Positions 34,931-44,742 of a stretch of DNA of 64,000 nt are shown piece by piece. The translations under genes were made by a program, and so were the position numbers. The notes under the pieces are model-generated. The model did not search any database. It was not told where the DNA came from and saw nothing but the letters and a program-made list of their open reading frames with translations. The stretch comes from Hymenobacter psoromatis (GTDB lineage: Bacteria > Bacteroidota > Bacteroidia > Cytophagales > Hymenobacteraceae): positions 1 through 64,000 of the forward strand of contig NZ_JAIFAG010000003.1 of the NCBI RefSeq assembly GCF_020012125.1, written 5' to 3'. The number at the start of each line of letters is the position of its first letter. Position 1 is the first letter of the stretch.

Positions 34931-35415
34931 TCGAACCATACATCGTCGGCTGCAAGAATCTCATTTGTTATCCGGTGCAGTGTAGCCCCTCTTTCACTCT
35001 TTTTCAACTCACATTCCCACACAAGTACCACCCTCCACCCTGCCGCTCGCAGTTCAGCTTGAGTACGTTGGTCACGCTCTTGGTTGTAAGAGAACTTGGC
35101 CTGCCAGAAGTCCGCGTTAGCCTTTGGTGGCCTCCCACCCCGCAAACACGCTGCCCCATGCCCATGCCAAAAGCATCCCTGCACGAAGACGACCGCCCGG
35201 TATTTGGGCAGCACTACGTCGGGCTTGCCCGGCAGGCTTTTGTCGTGCAGCCGATAGCGGAAGCCCGCCGCGTGCAGGTACTGGCGCACCACGAGCTCTG
35301 GCGTGGTGTGTTCGCTCTTCACCCTGGCCATGCGCCGCTGGTCTTGCGGCGTCGTGCTAACGATGAGCGAAGTGCTAGGAGACTTTGTGCTTGCTTTTAC
35401 TGACGGCGAACTCAC
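34927..35415 (-). CDS. vsr: Very short patch repair endonuclease (Vsr)
   Basis: The 162-aa protein nicks DNA at T:G mismatches made when 5-methylcytosine deaminates. It shows the family order: MARVKSEHTTPELVVR, FRYRLHDKSLPGKPDVVLPK (catalytic Asp), VFVQGCFWHGH (His and Cys of the metal sites), and the WRVVLVWECEL strand. The N-terminal 28 residues before MARVK are longer than in Escherichia coli Vsr; a start at 35331 is possible. It lies next to a cytosine-C5 methyltransferase (38702), its usual partner, and is divergent from the ATPase gene with a gap of 27 bp. Confidence 0.93.
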   Translation of the reverse strand: MSSPSVKASTKSPSTSLIVSTTPQDQRRMARVKSEHTTPELVVRQYLHAAGFRYRLHDKSLPGKPDVVLPKYRAVVFVQGCFWHGHGAACLRGGRPPKANADFWQAKFSYNQERDQRTQAELRAAGWRVVLVWECELKKSERGATLHRITNEILAADDVWFD

Positions 35416-35646
35416 TACCTACATACAAAACAAACTTGACTTATGTCCCCCACTCCCACCCCTGAATCTATTGACCCCGCAGTAGCTGCTGCTGGCGAAG
35501 CCGCCGCTCCAGCATCGACTAAATACAAAGTGACCATTTCTCGGCAGACCGTCGATAAACTGGGCGTTAAAATGTACGACCGGGCCGCCGCCGTAGTGGC
35601 AGAGCTGGTAGCGAATAGTTACGATGCCGACGCACAATTAGTCAAA

Positions 35647-36577
35647 GAACCTGTTTAGGAAGGAGGTAGCGGCGAGCAAAACGCAAAAACTCCCACAAAA
35701 GCGAGAAATTTGAGGTGCGACCCATCTCCTTTCTCTCCTTCATGGAAGTCCTGACCAAAGATATGATTATCCGCTGGATACTGCCTCATTTGCCCACCCG
35801 CACGGGTGGCCGGCGGCCGGCTGCTGACCCGGCCGAGGTCGTTGGAGCCATCTGCTACAAGCTCAAAACTGGCTGCCAGTGGCGGTGGCTGCCCGTCAGA
35901 AGCCTGTTCACGGGGCCGCCATTAAGCTGGCAGGGGGTGTACTACCACTTTAACGCCTGGGGCAAGCAAGGAGCCTGGAAAAATCTGTGGCTCACCAGCT
36001 TGCGCCTGCATCGACGCCGCCTCGACTTATCCAGCGTCCAACTCGATGGCAGCCATACGCTGGCCAAGAATGGCGGGGCCGCTATCGGCTACCAAGGCCG
36101 CAAGGCGGGCCGCACCACCAACGCCCTGTTCCTGGCCGACAACCAGGGCCTGCCGCTGGCTGTGGCCACGCCCCAGGCCGGTAACCAGCACGATACGTTC
36201 GAGTTGGAACGGGTGTTTGCCGAGTTGTGCGACTTACTCGAAGCCGCCGAGCTGCGCTTGGAAGGCTTGTTTTTGAATGCCGACAAAGCCTTTGATGTCA
36301 GTAGCTTGCGCCAAGCCTGTGCGCGGCGCGGCATCGAAGCCAACATCCCACGCAACCGGCGCTCAGCCGACTGGCAGACCGATGACGACACCCCCCTGGA
36401 CCCGGAACTCTACCGCCGCCGCCTGGTCATTGAACGCCTCAACGCCTGGCTCGACGGCTTTAAGGCCCTGCTTGTGCGCTACGAAACCAGCTTGCAAAAC
36501 TGGCTGGCTCTGCACTGGCTAGCCTTTACCGTACTACTACTGCGCAAAATTGCCCCGCCTACTTCCTAAACAGCTTC
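35647..36577 (+). mobile_element. IS5-family element, copy 1 (931 bp, TSD AAA)
   Basis: Ends are GAACCTGTTTAGGAAGGAGG and, inverted, GAAGCTGTTTAGGAAGTAGG. AAA is duplicated at 35644-35646 and 36578-36580. The element interrupts the GHKL ATPase gene. Copy 2 (52317-53247) has the same length, ends and protein but lies on the other strand with a different duplication (TCA), so both moved recently. Confidence 0.93.
35715..36569 (+). CDS. IS5-family DDE transposase (copy 1)
   Basis: The 284-aa transposase has an N-terminal DUF4096-like domain (RWILPHLPTRTGGRRP, ICYKLKTGCQWRWLP) and a DDE core: VQLDGSHTLAK (first Asp), LFLNADKAFDV (second Asp) and RRRLVIERLNAWLDG (Glu with the family's RxxxE pattern). 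The frame is intact. It opens at a GTG (35715); an ATG at 35742 (MEVLTKDM) is an alternative start. The protein is identical to that of copy 2. Confidence 0.95.
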   Translation: MRPISFLSFMEVLTKDMIIRWILPHLPTRTGGRRPAADPAEVVGAICYKLKTGCQWRWLPVRSLFTGPPLSWQGVYYHFNAWGKQGAWKNLWLTSLRLHRRRLDLSSVQLDGSHTLAKNGGAAIGYQGRKAGRTTNALFLADNQGLPLAVATPQAGNQHDTFELERVFAELCDLLEAAELRLEGLFLNADKAFDVSSLRQACARRGIEANIPRNRRSADWQTDDDTPLDPELYRRRLVIERLNAWLDGFKALLVRYETSLQNWLALHWLAFTVLLLRKIAPPTS

Positions 36578-38701
36578 AAAGTGTACGTTCCTGGCGGCCA
36601 GTGGCTAGCTCGGAAGGAAAACGGCAAGCTCGTGCGCGACACGCCGTGGGAAATAATCATTGAGGATGACGGCCACGGCATGAGCACGGAAGAGGTGAAC
36701 GCCTTTTTCTTGACGATTGGTGGGGAGCGCAGAAATGACAGAAAGAGAGGTCCAAAATCAAGGGTGTTTGGCCGTGATGTCATGGGTCGCAAGGGTGTAG
36801 GAAAACTAGCCCCCTTCGGCATTTGCGAGAAAGTAGAAGTATGGACGGCTGGCGGTGAATCCATTAAGGGTGATGATGGAAAGGAGTACTATCAAGTATC
36901 GAACTTCATCATGGACATCAACAACATCATGTCGCCCACCGATGCCCCTTATTACCCCGACCTAGGAAAAGAAGATGGGACGCTAGCTGAGCATACGGGC
37001 ACCAGAATTACGTTGGCCGATTTTGCTCGTCGGCAAGTTCCCGAGATTAAAAGCATGCAGCGTCAGCTCGCACAACGATTCGGCATTACTAGCCCAAACT
37101 GGCGTCTTGAGCTGTACGATAACGCAGCCGGCGACACGACCGCCCATGAGGTCGGCAAGTTCGCCGTCAAGACCATGAAGCACACGAAAATACGCTTCGA
37201 AGCTCCCACTGGCACAGCCAGTGCCGAAGAGGGTAAGTTAGCACTTCGGTACGCCCTCGACCCCGACGGCGAAGAAAACCAAGGCATCGAAGCTGGCTTT
37301 ACGTACGGTGGCCGGGTTTACCCCATCGCCGGCTGGATGGCCTACTCTGACCAGTCGTACCGAGACGACCTAATGGCTGGCGTGCGCATTTATTGCCGAG
37401 GTAAAATTGCCGCTCAAACAAATTTATTCAACAAGAAGTCGGGCTTTACGGGTGAATTTCAGGTACGCTCCTATTTGGTAGGCTATCTAGAGGCTGACTG
37501 GCTGGATGAGGAAGAGGACCTTATCCAAACAGACCGCAAAGACATTTTATGGTCTGAAGAACTTGGGCAACAGTTTGAAAAGTGGGGCCAGCGCGTCGTG
37601 TCTAGTATTGGTAGCCTCTCTTTGGAACCGATGCGTGAAAAAATGCTGATGGTTTTTAACGATACGTCGGACGTAAACAACCAAATCCAACACGCTTATC
37701 CTGGCCCTGAGCAAGGGCAAATCCGTCAGCAGGCTCGGGAACTTGCTACCATGTTTGCCCAACGAATGCGCGAGGACGAGGTGCGCAATCCCATTTCCAT
37801 TCAGGCAACTATCAATACGGTAATAATGCTGGCTCCGCACATCACGCTGGACGACCAACTACGTAAGGCCGCCGCCGCTGTTGACACGCAGTTCTCTATG
37901 GTTTCCGGCATTTTGCAGATAGCGCAAATAGCAGAGCTTTCCTCTTTTGGTAGTATTGCATCGAAGCGAATCGACATCATCGACAAGCTTCATAATTTGA
38001 AAGACGACCACACCGTTGACGAAGACCAATTGCAAGCCTTATTGGAAGAGGCTCCTTGGCTAGTAGACCCTCAATGGGCACCCGTTACTTCAAACAAATC
38101 GCTTGCTACTGTGCGTAAGCGCTTTGAGGAATTTTATTTCCACAAAACTGGTGAGGAAATATCCCTATCTAGACTCGACAACGATGGGCGAAAGAGAAAA
38201 CGCCCTGATTTCGTATTGCTCGAGGAGGAGCGTTCCATCCAACTAGTCGAAATTAAAAAGCCTGGGCATGAATTTGATAACACTGATATGGCCAGGTTAG
38301 TCAATTACTTCGAGTACATGGACGAGTTCATGAATGACCCAGGCAACCAAAGTTTCTTACGCGGCTACGGAAACAGTTATCAGATTACGCTCGTGTGCGA
38401 TGGCACTAAGTTGACTAGCGTAAGCAAAAGAGCTTACGAGGAGTTAGTTACCAATGGAAGACTCATCCAACATAATTGGTCCGCTTTCTTAACGAGAACC
38501 CAGCGTGTGCATCGCGACTTTATTGAGGAGGCGCAACGCCAAAAACTATTCGTTTCGCAACGCATTCATCCTGAGGTTCCAATGCTAGATATAGCACAAG
38601 TAACTGCTGCACTGATGCCTCGGCCCCAGACTGACGAAAGTGCCCCTAATGTTATCACTGACGAACCCATAGCGTAATTTTGGAAATGTTTTTAGTTCGC
38701 C

Positions 38702-40069
38702 ATGCAAGCTGTTAGCCTTTTTTCCAACTGTGGAGCCGGTGATGTTGGCTACCGCCGAGCCGGCTTTGGCTTCAAAATCATGGCCGAGTTGGAGCGCCAA
38801 CGTTTGGAAGTGTGTAAGTTGAACCACCCCCGTGCCATTGGCATCGCCGGCGACCTGCGCAAAACCTGGCGCGACGTCGTAATGGATTGGTTTTTCCGGC
38901 GGACCCGCACCGAGCGGCCCGATTTGCTCTGCGCCTGTCCCCCCTGCCAGGGCATGAGTTCGGCCCGCTCGGGCATGGGCCGGGGCGACAACCCCGAGCA
39001 TGGGGCCCGCGACCAGCGCAACCTGCTGGTGGAAGTAGTAGCCGACGTCATTCAGTGCCTGCGCCCCCGCATGGTGGTGCTCGAAAACGTGCCGCAGTTC
39101 CTCACCAAGCTCGTGCCGCACCCCGAAACGGGCCGGGGCATTTCAGCCCCGCGCCTGCTGCTGGAGCGCATTGGAGCGGAGTACTACTTCTTTCCCGTCA
39201 TCGTAGACTTGGCCGACTACGGCGTGCCTCAAACGCGTAAGCGCTGCTTCATTACGCTCATCCGGCGCGGCGAGCCGGCACTGGATGCCCTCATTGCGCA
39301 GGGCCTTACGCCTTTTCCGGCTCTCACGCACGCCGGCAACCGCGTCAGCTTCGGGCAGCACTTCCAGGAGCACCCCCTGCCCCCGCTCGACCCGCGCTGG
39401 GACCACACCGCCACCACGCCTGGAGACCGGCTGCACTCCGTAGGCCGCTGGGCCGAAGACGACCGCCGCTACCTTATGACGGCTGCCACAGCTCCGAACG
39501 GTGGCAGCGCCTGGGACAACACGCAGTGTGAAAGTAACTGCGACAACTCCCAGCAAGTTATTGGTCCTAACGACCACGCGTGCCCGCAGTGCGGCCAACC
39601 GCTATTACGGCCCATCGTGCGCGAGAAGGATGGCACGGTGCGGCTCATCAACGGCTTTCGCAGCTCTAGCTACCGCCGCATGAGTGAACACGCCGTCGCC
39701 TCCACGGTCACAACGGCCAGCGGCCACCTGGGCAGCGACATCAACATTCATCCCACAGAGCACCGCCTGCTCAGCGTGCGCGAGTGCGCCCGGCTTCAGA
39801 CCTTTCCTGACGATTTTAAGTGGGGCGAAGTACTGGCTAAGGGAGCACTGGGTAAAATCCGGCAGATGATTGGCGAAGCCGTACCACCACGCTTCACTGA
39901 GCTGCATGGCAACGTGTTACGGCACTTACTACGCGGTGAAATCCCGCCCGTAGCGGAAATGATGCCCGCCAACCACCGGTGTCACCAGCGCGGCGTTACA
40001 AAGTTTGGCGTTACCCAGCAGCTACAACTAGCCCTAGCTACTCCTCCTGCTGACGATTGCACGGCGTAA
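38702..40069 (+). CDS. dcm: DNA cytosine-C5 methyltransferase with a zinc-ribbon-like insertion
   Basis: The 455-aa enzyme transfers a methyl group from SAM to cytosine C5. Motifs in order: I (LFSNCGAGDVGYRRAGF), IV (CACPPCQGMSS, catalytic Cys82), VI (VLENVPQF), VIII (VPQTRKRCF), IX-X (RECARLQTFPDDFKW, then IGEAVPP). The target-recognition region holds Cys276, Cys280, Cys294 and Cys297 (C-x3-C-x13-C-x2-C), probably a zinc ribbon that helps sequence recognition. It follows the ATPase-nuclease gene by 24 bp, so they form one operon; Vsr is the expected repair partner. It presumably protects host DNA from the nuclease module. Confidence 0.93.
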   Translation: MQAVSLFSNCGAGDVGYRRAGFGFKIMAELERQRLEVCKLNHPRAIGIAGDLRKTWRDVVMDWFFRRTRTERPDLLCACPPCQGMSSARSGMGRGDNPEHGARDQRNLLVEVVADVIQCLRPRMVVLENVPQFLTKLVPHPETGRGISAPRLLLERIGAEYYFFPVIVDLADYGVPQTRKRCFITLIRRGEPALDALIAQGLTPFPALTHAGNRVSFGQHFQEHPLPPLDPRWDHTATTPGDRLHSVGRWAEDDRRYLMTAATAPNGGSAWDNTQCESNCDNSQQVIGPNDHACPQCGQPLLRPIVREKDGTVRLINGFRSSSYRRMSEHAVASTVTTASGHLGSDINIHPTEHRLLSVRECARLQTFPDDFKWGEVLAKGALGKIRQMIGEAVPPRFTELHGNVLRHLLRGEIPPVAEMMPANHRCHQRGVTKFGVTQQLQLALATPPADDCTA

Positions 40070-40135
40070 GCCTAGCCTACCTAGTTTTAAGCCCAGCGCG
40101 TGAAGACACTCTCTTATGCGCTGGGCTTTAATTTA

Positions 40136-40490
40136 CCCACCGATAGAATTAACCTACCAGCTGCGCCTCAACCGCCTGGCCAGCGACAGCACCGCCCAAA
40201 TCTAGCTTACCACCTGGTGGGAGGGCCACTGCCTGCGCCTAGGCACCGGGGTCGTGGTGAGGCCCGAGCACTGGGACGACGAACTGCACCAGGTACGCGC
40301 CCAGCGCGGCACGCCCCACGCCAGCATTAACCCGCGCCCACGAGGCCGCCGCGGCCGCCCTGGAAACGGCCCGCAAGCTGCTCAAGGACGAACTCAAAGC
40401 TGCCGTGGACATGGCCCTGCCCCTAGCGTCCGTCGTGGTGCAGGCCAAATGTCGAAGCTTTTTCATTCCCCTGGCAGTCGCAACCCCTGC
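40136..40490 (+). pseudogene. N-terminal fragment of a Bacteroidota tyrosine recombinase
   Basis: The frame reads ITYQLRLNRLASDSTAQI, a stop, then TTWWEGHCLRLGTGVVVRPE and HWDDELHQVRAQRG, the arm-binding N-terminus of phage-type integrases of Bacteroidota (RLRLSTGxxVxPEHWD). Stops and a shift break it and no catalytic domain follows. A C-terminal fragment of this integrase type lies at 57206-57484 on the same strand. 40070-40609 holds no other gene. Confidence 0.6.
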
Positions 40491-40622
40491 TCATAATCTT
40501 CCAGCGGCACTGAGCTACTGAAGCTAGAATTAACGAAACAAAAAAGCCCCGGCCGAAATGGCGCGGGACCCTTTTAGTTCTATATGTGCCACAGCTCTAC
40601 CCCGTCCAGTGAGGTGGTCTAG

Positions 40623-41500
40623 CTAGGCCAGACAGAACTGGGACGTGGTTTTAAGTTGGGTTTCGAAGTGGTTGGGTGAGCAGTAGCCGAGGGCGGAATG
40701 CCGGCGTTCGGCGTTGTAGTAGGCGATGTGGTGACTGATTTCGAGCTTGGCTTCGGCCAGGCCGGGGAAGTAGCCGCCGTCGAGTGGTTCGGCCTTGAAA
40801 CGGCTCCAGAAGGATTCGGCATGGGCGTTATCGTAGCAGTTACCCCGCCGGCTCATGCTTTGCACGGCGCCGTGTTGGGCAACCAAGGCTTTAAAGCGGG
40901 TGGCCGTGTACTGGCTGCCTTGGTCGGAGTGCACGACGAGCCCGGCCGGGGGCCGGCGCACGGCCAGGGCGCGACGCAAGGCCTCGCTGACCAGGCCCTC
41001 GGGCATGGCGAGAGCGCATGTCCCAGCCCACAATTTTTCGCGAGCAGCGGTCGAGCCAGACGGCCAGGTAGAGCCAGCCGCCGCCCTGGCGGGGCAGGTA
41101 GGTGATGTCGCCCACCCACACCCGGTTGGGGGTGGTGGGGGCAGGCTGGCCCAGCAAGCGGTTAGGCGTGGCGCGCACGGCCGGGTCCGAATCGGTGGTG
41201 CGCGGTACAAACGAGCGCGGCTGCTGCGCCCGCAGGCCGTGGGCTTTGAGCACGCGGCGGATGCGCCAGCGGCCCACGGCGTGGCCTTGGGCCTGCACTT
41301 CCGCCCGTAACCGACGAGTGCCGTAGCGCTGGCTGTGGTAGGCAAACGCTTCGCGCACGGCCACTTGCCAGGCTGGTTCGGCGGCCGGCAGCTGGGGGCG
41401 GCGCTGCCAGACTTAGTACGCGGCCGGGGCCACGCGCAGCACCTGGCAGAGCTGGCGCACGGGCACGTGGGCGGCGCGCTGGGCGATGTGCTGGTAGGTG
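40623..41500 (-). pseudogene. IS3-family transposase orfB, with one stop and one frameshift
   Basis: The minus-strand frames read YHSQRYGTRRLRAEVQAQGH, NRVWVGDITYLPRQGG (first Asp), a shift near 41005, then LVVHSDQGSQYTA (second Asp) and NCYDNAHAESFWSRFKAE (Glu). A TAA at 41413-41415 replaces a Tyr/Ala codon near the N-terminus. All catalytic residues remain but the gene cannot give a full product. Confidence 0.85.
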
Positions 41501-41501
41501 C

Positions 41502-41750
41502 TCACCGGGTCGGTTGGCCGAAGATGACCAAGGCTTTTTTTAAAATATCGAGCTCCTGCTCGGCGCGCTTCAGCCGGGCGCGCAGGGCCCGGACCTCCGG
41601 GTCACGGGCCACTTCCTCACTGCCCACTTCAGCCACGAGCTGCGCTTGCTGCCAGCGGTAGAGCAGCTTGGGGCTGATGCCCAACTGCCGCGCGGCGGCC
41701 TGCGTGCTGCGGCTCTCGCCGGCCAAGCGCAGCGCTTCGGCCTTGAAGTG
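41502..41750 (-). pseudogene. IS3-family orfA, 5'-truncated
   Basis: The frame reads HFKAEALRLAGESRSTQAAA, then LLYRWQQAQLVAE and a leucine-zipper-like ALRARLKRAEQELDILKKAL, the standard orfA layout. The first helix is cut at about 41750, where the sequence changes to unrelated DNA (41751-41890, no gene seen). Confidence 0.75.
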
Positions 41751-41941
41751 ACCTTACCCCAGTGAAAGGTCCGCCAGCATTCACACGGCGAAAGCTTTCT
41801 AGGAAATAGTATCAATCCGCACACACCTCTGCCACTGGGCGAGCCAATACGGCAGCGTGGGCAACCTCTAATTGACCCGATTCGGTTCTGTGAGGTGGTC
41901 GGGTAAATGTGGACAGAATAGGGTCTTATCTTTCGAACGTC

Positions 41942-42250
41942 ATGAAAGACAGCCCCCAACCTAGCAAACGCCGGCGTTATGATGCCGCCTTCCGGGCCGA
42001 AGCCCTGCGCTTGGCCAGTGAAAGTCGCTCAACCCAGGCCGCAGCACGCGCCCTGAATATCGACACCAAACGCATTTATAAGTGGCAAAAGGAAGTGCTC
42101 ACACCACTGGCCGCCGCTCGTGGGACGGAACTGGACCCAGCCACCGCCGCCGAGCTGCGCCAGCTGCGGGCCGCCAATCGGCGGCAGGCGCAGGAGTTGG
42201 AAATTTTAAAAAAAGCCATCGCCATCTTCTCACAGACACCGGACCAATGA
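41942..42250 (+). CDS. IS3-family orfA
   Basis: The 102-aa DNA-binding protein starts MKDSPQPSKRRRYDAAFRAE, followed by a helix-turn-helix (STQAAARALNIDTKRIYKWQ) and a coiled coil ending ELEILKKAIAIFSQ. The A-run in the LKKA codons is the expected frameshift site that makes the OrfAB transposase. The stop TGA overlaps the orfB ATG. The frame extends upstream to 41909, but the ATG at 41942 fits the family start. Confidence 0.9.
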   Translation: MKDSPQPSKRRRYDAAFRAEALRLASESRSTQAAARALNIDTKRIYKWQKEVLTPLAAARGTELDPATAAELRQLRAANRRQAQELEILKKAIAIFSQTPDQ

Positions 42251-43146
42251 GCCGCTACCGTTTTATCGAGGCGCAGCGGAACCAGTACCCCGTGCGGCTA
42301 CTCTGCCAGCTGGTGGAGGTACCGGCCAGCGGCTACTACGCCTGGCAACGGGTTCAACAGCAAGCAGTAAATCGGCCAGAACCAGCTTGGGAAACGGCGC
42401 TGCTCAAGGTCTTCGGGGTCCATAAGCGCTGTTATGGCACGCGCCGCCTCCAAGTAGCGCTACGAAAAAAGGGGCACCGGGTGGGTCGTCAGCGCCTGCG
42501 GGCGGCCATGCGCCGCCGGGGCCTGCATGCGCTCCAGCCGAAAGCGTTTACGCCGCGCACCACCGACTCGACGCACGGGCTGCGGTGCGCCCCGAACCGG
42601 CTGTTGGACCAGCCCAAGCCCACGCAGGCCAACCGCGTCTGGGTCAGTGACATCACCTACCTACCCTTGGCCAACGGCGACTGGGCCTATCTGTGCGCTT
42701 TTCAGGATATGGCCAGTAAGCTGGTAGTGGGCTGGCAGGTTGGGGCGACGATGCCCGAAGAGCTGGTGACCAGCGCCTTACAAAGGGCCTTTTGGGCGCA
42801 GTCGCCCATGCCGGGCCTCCTGGCTCACTCGGACCGCGGTGGGCAGTACTGCGGCAACGCCTATCGGCAATTGCTGCACGACCACCAGGCGGTGCGCTCG
42901 CAGAGCCGACGTGGCGACTGCTATGATAACGCGCAGGCCGAAAGTCTGTGGTCCCGCCTTAAAACGGAGGTCCTGGAAGTCCGCGAGCGGCCCGTTTTTG
43001 CTGACCTAGCGGACGCACAGGCCAGCGTCGCCGAATATTTTGACTACTACAATCACGAGCGCCTGCATTCCAGCATCAACTACCAGACACCCTATCATAC
43101 TCATCAACAGCTTCTTCAACTTAATGCCCTAAACTGTCCAGCATAA
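42247..43146 (+). CDS. IS3-family orfB (DDE integrase domain)
   Basis: The 299-aa integrase part has HTH_21-like KRCYGTRRLQVALRKKGH, then the DDE triad: NRVWVSDITYLPLANG (Asp), LLAHSDRGGQYCGN (Asp) and GDCYDNAQAESLWSRLKTE (Glu). The C-terminal YFDYYNHERLHSSINYQTP is typical. It is intact. It may be translated by itself from the ATG at 42247 or as an OrfAB fusion after slippage in the upstream A-run. Confidence 0.93.
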   Translation: MSRYRFIEAQRNQYPVRLLCQLVEVPASGYYAWQRVQQQAVNRPEPAWETALLKVFGVHKRCYGTRRLQVALRKKGHRVGRQRLRAAMRRRGLHALQPKAFTPRTTDSTHGLRCAPNRLLDQPKPTQANRVWVSDITYLPLANGDWAYLCAFQDMASKLVVGWQVGATMPEELVTSALQRAFWAQSPMPGLLAHSDRGGQYCGNAYRQLLHDHQAVRSQSRRGDCYDNAQAESLWSRLKTEVLEVRERPVFADLADAQASVAEYFDYYNHERLHSSINYQTPYHTHQQLLQLNALNCPA

Positions 43147-43159
43147 TCGGACCACCTCA

Positions 43160-43466
43160 CTGCACCCTGTCGGCTCGCGATAGAGCGCGTAGAGATAGGC
43201 ACCGTGCGCTAGCGGGTGGGCATCAGGAATTGTGGCGAGGTACTGCTGCGCCTGCATGTAGAGGCCATAAGCACTTAGCCCAATTTCTAGCAGGTCGGGC
43301 GTGGGTAACAGGTCGGCCTGCACCTACTCGTCAAGTTCAGCGAGCACGCGTCCGGCGAGTAGCTGCTGGTCGGCTTCGCCGAGCTGAGCCAGCTTTTCGG
43401 GCGCAAGGTCAGGCAGGACAACCGCAAGCGAGAGGGCGCCGGGTGTTGCCAGGGCTAGGTATTGGG
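43160..43466 (-). pseudogene. Fragment of a hypothetical gene trapped between two IS elements
   Basis: The minus-strand frame reads LALATPGALSLAVVLPDLAP, then EADQQLLAGRVLAELDE, a TAG at 43324-43326, and QADLLPTPDLLEIGLSAYGL to YALYREPTG. It is cut on one side by the IS3 element and on the other by the IS481 element. The resemblance to phage or plasmid accessory proteins is slight; the family is unknown. Confidence 0.55.
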
Positions 43467-43470
43467 CTAG

Positions 43471-44487
43471 GTGTATAGTCCCAGGATGTGATGGAGGGCT
43501 TTTTACGACCGAACTTCGCCAGCACTTATGGGACAATTACCTCACGGCAGCGCCCGCACAACGCCGGCAGTACGACGCAGCATCCAGCAAAGTCAGGAAA
43601 GCGCACAAAGCTTAGCGAAGCGTTATGGGGTCAATGTGAAGACGGTGACCAAGTGGCGTAACCGGCGCACGAGCACCGACGCGCCGATGGGGCCAAAGCC
43701 GGTTTCCACCGTCCTTACGGCCGAGCAGGAAGCCGGCGCGGTCGCTTTTCGCCAGCAGACCCAACTACCACTCGATGACTGCCTCTACGCTTTGCAGGAA
43801 ATGCGCCTAAGCATTTGGGACCATCCCGCAGCTCTCGCGTTCGGCCCTGCACCGCCTCTTCCAACGCCACGGCATTAGTCGCCTACCGGCCCCGGCCCCA
43901 GCCGAGAAGAAAAAGAAATTTAAGGACTACCCGATTGGCTACCTGCACGTGGACTTTGCCGAAGTGCATACCGAAGAAGGCCGCGTCTACCTCTTCGTCG
44001 CCATTGACCGCACCAGCAAGCTGGCCTTCGCCGAACTCCACCCCCGCGCCACGAAACTGCTGGCCGCCGACTTTTTGCGCCGGGTACTGGCCGCCATCCC
44101 CTACAAAGTGCATAAAGTACTGACTGACAATGGCACTCAATTCGGCAACATGCCCCACCAGGTGTACGCTTGGCGGCACATTTTTGACCGCGTCTGCGAC
44201 GAGCACGGCATCGAGCACCGTTTTACCAAGCCCGCTCATCCTTGGACTAATGGGCAGGTCGAGCGCTTTAACCGCACCCTGAAAGAGGCCACGGTGCGCC
44301 AGTATCACTACCAGACCACGGCCCAACTCAATGAGCACCTGCAAGCCTTTTTATTGGCTTATAACCACGGTAAACGCCTTAAACGGTTACGGGGCAAAAC
44401 CCCGCACGAATTTATTTGCCAACAATGGCACTTAAACCCGACTACTTTTATCCGTGACCCCACCCACCTCACCCTGGGACTATACAC
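43471..44487 (+). mobile_element. IS481-family element (frameshifted)
   Basis: Ends are GTGTATAGTCCCAGG and, inverted, GTGTATAGTCCCAGG; CTAG flanks both sides (43467-43470 and 44488-44491) and may be the target duplication. The single transposase gene is broken by one frameshift. Confidence 0.8.
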
Positions 44488-44491
44488 CTAG
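43528..44491 (+). pseudogene. IS481-family transposase, one frameshift near 43830
   Basis: The first part (43528-about 43825) holds the helix-turn-helix AQSLAKRYGVNVKTVTKWRN and the LPLDDCLYALQE motif. After the shift the frame continues SALHRLFQRHGISRLP, then YLHVDFAEVHTEEGRVYLFV (Asp), KVLTDNGTQFGN (Asp) and HPWTNGQVERFNRTLKEAT (Glu). All DDE residues are there, so one indel inactivated it recently. The stop codon TAG is supplied by the flanking CTAG. Confidence 0.85.
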
Positions 44492-44742
44492 AGTAAGCTC
44501 AGCCCAAGAAATGGGTAGGGTAATAGCAGGGCTCTGCTGGTCGGTCATGTTGCTAGAAATAAGTTCGTTATTTCAAAGCTATCGACTACTTTTAGGTACT
44601 CCTAGGATGAGTGGGTCTTTTGTGGCACAGCGCCCAAACAGGCACAAAATAGCCTCTGACTTAGCCTGCCTGAGATTCAGTGCTAGCACCGAATTCTAAG
44701 CTGTGATCAGGTAGTACGTTTGAGAAAATATCTTTTCGCAAT

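Larger units (their letters stand above)
35443..38677 (+). pseudogene. GHKL ATPase fused to a PD-(D/E)XK nuclease domain, split by an IS5 element
   Basis: The gene is 35443-35646 plus 36581-38677; removing the IS (35647-36577) and one AAA repeat restores one 766-aa frame. The N-terminal GHKL ATPase has the N box AAVVAELVANSYDADA before the insertion, and IIEDDGHGMS (G1) and GRKGVGKLAPFGI (G2) after it, as in MORC/MutL-like ATPases. The C-terminal part has KRPDFVLL, then LVEIKKPG (about residues 610-626 of the restored protein), a PD-(D/E)XK nuclease signature. It would act with Vsr and the methyltransferase. The downstream 698-codon frame starts with GTG but lacks the N box, so ATP binding is lost unless the IS excises. 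Confidence 0.85.
40610..41750 (-). mobile_element. IS3-family element, decayed and truncated
   Basis: The end TGAGGTGGTC at 40610 matches the termini of the intact IS3 element 0.2 kb away, so they are related. The opposite end is missing: orfA is truncated near 41750. orfB is broken twice. Confidence 0.75.
41891..43159 (+). mobile_element. Intact IS3-family element (1269 bp, TSD CTG)
   Basis: Terminal repeats begin TGAGGTGGTC at both ends with an inner TGGACAG match. CTG is duplicated at 41888-41890 and 43160-43162. It carries orfA and orfB overlapping by 4 bp, with an A7G slippery run near 42206-42213 for the usual minus-one frameshift. Confidence 0.92.
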
